From contig OZ231127.1 in assembly GCA_965153355.1 (NCBI GenBank), forward strand, positions 96,038,001 to 96,102,000: 64,000 nt of DNA, read 5' to 3'. Shown here piece by piece: positions 60,498 through 64,000 of the stretch (position 1 is the first letter of the stretch; the number at the start of each line of letters is the position of its first letter). A program made the position numbers and the translations under genes. Below the pieces are notes generated by a model. That model saw only the letters and a program-made list of their open reading frames with translations, had not been told where the DNA came from and made no database searches. This DNA is from Flaccisagitta enflata (Eukaryota; Chaetognatha; Sagittoidea; Aphragmophora).

Positions 60498-60644
60498 AAG
60501 CATAAGGGATGGAGACATATCCGAAGAAGTAGAGGAGAGATGATTTAGAAAGGAGGGGGACAAGGAGATCTAAGTTAAGTTTATAACTTGATAGGAGAAG
60601 AAAGGGGGCAATCAGATATAGGGAAAGAGGTACATAGAGATGTA

Positions 60645-61343
60645 GGACAGGTCGCTCAAGGGCAATATGTGGTCAGCGATACCCGTTGCCCTGCTTTGAG
60701 TGATTGTGAATTGGAGGGAGGGGGAAGCAGGGCAGCGGCCCCAAAGGGGACGAAGTCCTGTAGAACACAGGGGGACTTTTGTTCGTCCTGCCTGAGAAAG
60801 GGGATGAGATGCTATAGAGGGCTGACCAAAGGCCTTCAAGAGCCTAAACTGAGGTCTAAGAAGGTTGATATAAGGCCTAAGAATGCCAATTGGAAGCTTG
60901 AGAGGGCTGGATTAAAGCTTGAAATCAGAGGACTGATTTGAAGCCTGAGAGCAATAAATTGAGGCTTAGATTGCTGATTTGAGACCTGAGAGGCCTAATT
61001 TGAGGCCTGAGAGGCCAGGTTAGAGGCCTGAGAATTTGGATTTGAGGTCTGAGAGGCCTAATAAGAGGCTTGAGAGGCCAGATTTGAGGCCTGAGAGGTT
61101 AAATTTGAGGCCTGAGAGGCGAGATTTGAGGCCTGAGAGGCCAGATTTGAGGCCTGAGAGGCCAGATTTGAGGCCTGAGAGGCCAGATTTGAGGCCTGAG
61201 AGGCCAGATTTGAGGCCTGAGGAACCTGCGGGGGGGACGGATGAACAGATGGACGAACGAACAAACAAACGAACGGACAGACAAACAAAAGTCCCCCTGT
61301 GTTCTACAGGACTTTGTCCCTTTGGGGCCGCTGCCCAAAAAAT
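60645..61343 (-). mobile_element. GGGCAGCGGCCCC-ended element (TGTAGAACACAGG type)
   Basis: Tail GGTCAGCGATACCCGTTGCC, TIR 60731-60781 (GGCAGCGGCCCCAAAGGGG, GAAGTCCTGTAGAACACAGG, GGGACTTTTGTT), core of 21-bp units GAGGCCTGAGAGGCCAGATTT at about 60980-61220, then GGACAGACAAACAAAAGTCC, CCCTGTGTTCTACAGGAC, GGGGCCGCTGCCC. The TIR is near-perfect over about 50 bp. Confidence 0.9.
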
Positions 61344-61366
61344 AAGGATCCAAGAGGAAAAGCCAT

Positions 61367-61640
61367 AGAAGAATTCTCAGAACACTCGTTGCTTAGGTGA
61401 AGCTTATATTGTCTTAGTCTTAGCCAGATTCGATTTTTTTTTTTAAAATCATTTTTTTATTGATTGAAAACTAGAAAAGTCTGTCACTCCTTAGGCTGAG
61501 AAGAGAAAAAAATACTGTACTGGAATCCTTATTGGATAACCCATTCAGACCAGTATTTTGACCAGCCAAAGCAGGAAAACAAATTAATCAAAGGTAAATA
61601 TAACAATTAAAAGAGTGAGGTTCATTATTTCAGATGTAGT
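61367..61640 (-). repeat. Inverted copy of 48244-48512
   Basis: Runs GAATTCTCAGAACACTCGTT GCTTAGGTGAAGCTTATATT to GTGAGGTTCATTATTTCAGA. A fragment of the 48 kb element without its termini. Confidence 0.9.
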
Positions 61641-61986
61641 GAGATAGAAAGGTAGTTGGAGGCAGGGAGACAAGGAGAGGGGGAGAGGGGAACTAAGGCG
61701 GGAAGGGTAAATTGAGAGGAAGGGAGATAGAACGAATCCTTGGCAGTGGCATTGACTGGCGTGTTAACCATATTCAGTTGCGTGAGCCCCGCTCTCCAAC
61801 GGATCCGCTTTTAACGGAATTCTGCCTATAATAGATACTAATTCTTTGTCCTCTCAACTGGTTTTCTTTTACATCTTATATTGGCTATTTCACAGAATTT
61901 CGCCTACAACAGATGGATCTTTTTTGGTCCCCTGAAATCGGGTTTTAATTGGATAGGCATCAGAAAATGCAACAGTTACGGCGAAG

Positions 61987-62197
61987 TACTATCTTGGAAA
62001 AAAGTTTATCGCATTTCTCATCTTAGTAAGCATATCATCTATACATTTTCATGAAAATGGAAGGATGATGAAACACAAAAACTACTTTTAAAAGTCTGTG
62101 AAATATTGGTGATTAAACTCCTCATAATCAAATTGAATTTTTGTGACCATGTTAATATCTATAATTGATAAGCGATAAACTTTTTTCCAAGGTAGTA
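61987..62197. mobile_element. 211-bp MITE, CTATCTTGG ends, TA target
   Basis: TACTATCTTGGAAAAAAGTT TATCGC on the left pairs with GCGATAAACTTTTTTCCAAG GTAGTA on the right. The outer bases CTATCTTGG are shared with the 841-bp element at 48 kb. Confidence 0.8.
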
Positions 62198-62224
62198 TTC
62201 TTGCTACGACTCAGCACTAATGAC

Positions 62225-62660
62225 TTGGTGTTTTAGCGGCAGAGATACGTAATGGCGATGCATCAGCGATGCGAGGCACTGCAGCAATATTGAAACAGCC
62301 TCGTATCAAAGTTGCAGCAGCGTTTCAGCAGCGTTGAAACAGCGTAGCATCAAAGTTGCAGCGATGATGAAGCTGCGTTGCAGCAGCGTTGCAGTAAACG
62401 ATGTAGCTATATTGTAGCCGCGTTGTAGCAGCGTTACAGCAAATCTTGCAACAGCGCCGATTTGGCCAGGAAGCAGGGTTACAGCCACATTGTAGCAGCT
62501 TTGTAGCAGCCTTATTACAGCGTTGTTTCAGCGTTGTAGCAACGTTGCAGCGTTGCGGTAAGTGTTGCAGCAGCGTTGCAGCGACATTACGGTGCCGTAG
62601 CAAACGTTGCAGCAGCGTTGCAGCGGTGTCGATGCGGCGAAGCAGCGACTTGAGGGCGGC
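62225..62660. repeat. Degenerate GCAGCGTTGCA tandem repeat
   Basis: Short units of GTTGCAGCAGC type, 9-15 bp, with no fixed period. Confidence 0.8.
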
Positions 62661-62734
62661 GTTGAGAAGCTCAGAAATGGGATAATTTGTCAAGATAAAA
62701 CTAGGAGATGGTCCGGCGCCTTTTAGCCCGACGT

Positions 62735-62806
62735 TGACGATGATGATGATGACAACGACAACGACGACGACAACAACGACGAAGACGGCGACGACAGCGA
62801 CGACAG

Positions 62807-62841
<35 letters not shown>

Positions 62842-62900
62842 GCGACGACGACGACGACGACAACAACGACGACGGCGACGACAGCGACGACGACGGCGAC

Positions 62901-62946
<46 letters not shown>

Positions 62947-62960
62947 ACGATGACGATGAC

Positions 62961-63017
<57 letters not shown>
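62735..63017. repeat. (GAC)n then (GAT)n array
   Basis: GACGAC with GGC, AAC and AGC variants to 62940, GATGAC, then GAT to 63017. A GTGCTGCACAGTGCGCAC palindrome-rich stretch follows at 63078-63115. Confidence 0.95.
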
Positions 63018-63018
<1 letters not shown>

Positions 63019-63552
63019 TGGAGGCTTGTAACGAAGAACGGCGACAAAATTGAGGGGAAGTTGATGAATCGCGGTGGAGTTGTGCTGCACAGTGCGCACA
63101 GTGCTGCACAGTGCGCAAATGACGACCCATAGCGACAAAATTCAATGCACAGTGCGCCCGATCAGACGACGTTTAAATGACTGAAAACTTTTGCGACTGG
63201 TAGCAAACACAATCAGCAATCTGTTTACGGCCAAAGCCTTCTCATCAAGCATCAAATCGGGCAGACCGTGGAAACCATGCAAAACTCATTTTCTTTTATT
63301 TTTCATCCAGATAATGACGTTTTGATGAGCTCTTTATTCACTTGGAGCTTCGACGTTCTTTTCATTTCTTCCTCTTCTTCCTCTTCTTCTTCCTCCTATT
63401 CCTCTCCTCCTCTTCATTCTACTCCTCTCCTCCTTCCTCCTGTTCCCCAACCACGAGATCAAGTTTTCAGACAACAGAATTCCATTTAAAATTTTTAACT
63501 TTCTTTCAGAAACTTGGACCTATTCAATGAAAAGGAAGGGAATGGAAGGGAA

Positions 63553-64000
<448 letters not shown>

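Overview
The window is eukaryotic, almost certainly from an invertebrate animal. The evidence is one multi-exon gene with canonical splice sites that encodes a secreted protein with three SRCR (scavenger receptor cysteine-rich) domains, a degraded KDZ-type transposase with short introns, and a very dense population of microsatellites, minisatellites and non-autonomous DNA transposons. The most abundant transposon family has the architecture of the Helentron/HINE and bivalve 'pearl' elements: a subterminal inverted repeat, an internal tandem array, a (GGAC)n-type tetranucleotide microsatellite, and a 3' hairpin followed by CTAAAAA. That hints at a mollusc or another lophotrochozoan, but I cannot fix the taxon from sequence alone.

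Layout. 1-4.7 kb: microsatellites, a 0.7 kb (ACC)n array and nested transposons. 4.77-10.06 kb, minus strand: the SRCR gene, six coding exons and 516 residues, with a signal peptide, SRCR1, SRCR2, a WPDY-repeat linker, a helical segment and SRCR3. Its introns hold a foldback transposon, a HINE-type element, a (CA)n tract and a 58-bp minisatellite made from the end of exon 5 and its splice donor. 10-20 kb: repeats, including two dispersed elements carrying telomere-like CCCTAA runs and copies of a GGGCGTGTTTCTAG-ended family. 20-24.3 kb: two copies of a segmental duplication around the KDZ relic (22.5-23.2 kb). 24.3-31.2 kb: two copies of a 0.64 kb repeat, one split by a hAT-like element with an 8-bp target duplication. 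31-46 kb: long simple repeats, a 1.6 kb HINE-type element, a 1.3 kb minisatellite open in several frames, and more elements. 46-50 kb: a TIR element inside an ATCGTC array and a second foldback copy with 4-bp target duplications. 50.3-52.9 kb: (GTT)n blocks separated by about eleven copies of one spacer. 53-61.4 kb: GC-rich minisatellite, a 1.95 kb direct tandem duplication, and a cluster of GGGCAGCGGCCCC-ended elements, two of them forming a 600-bp-arm inverted repeat. 61.4-64 kb: an inverted copy of part of the 48 kb element and further simple repeats.

Apart from the SRCR gene I find no other intact gene I would defend. Most long open frames here are triplet or hexamer repeats read in frame. 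The dominant biology is repeat evolution: nested insertion, exchange of internal minisatellites between copies of one family, and hairpin ends whose stem sequence varies while the flanks stay fixed.
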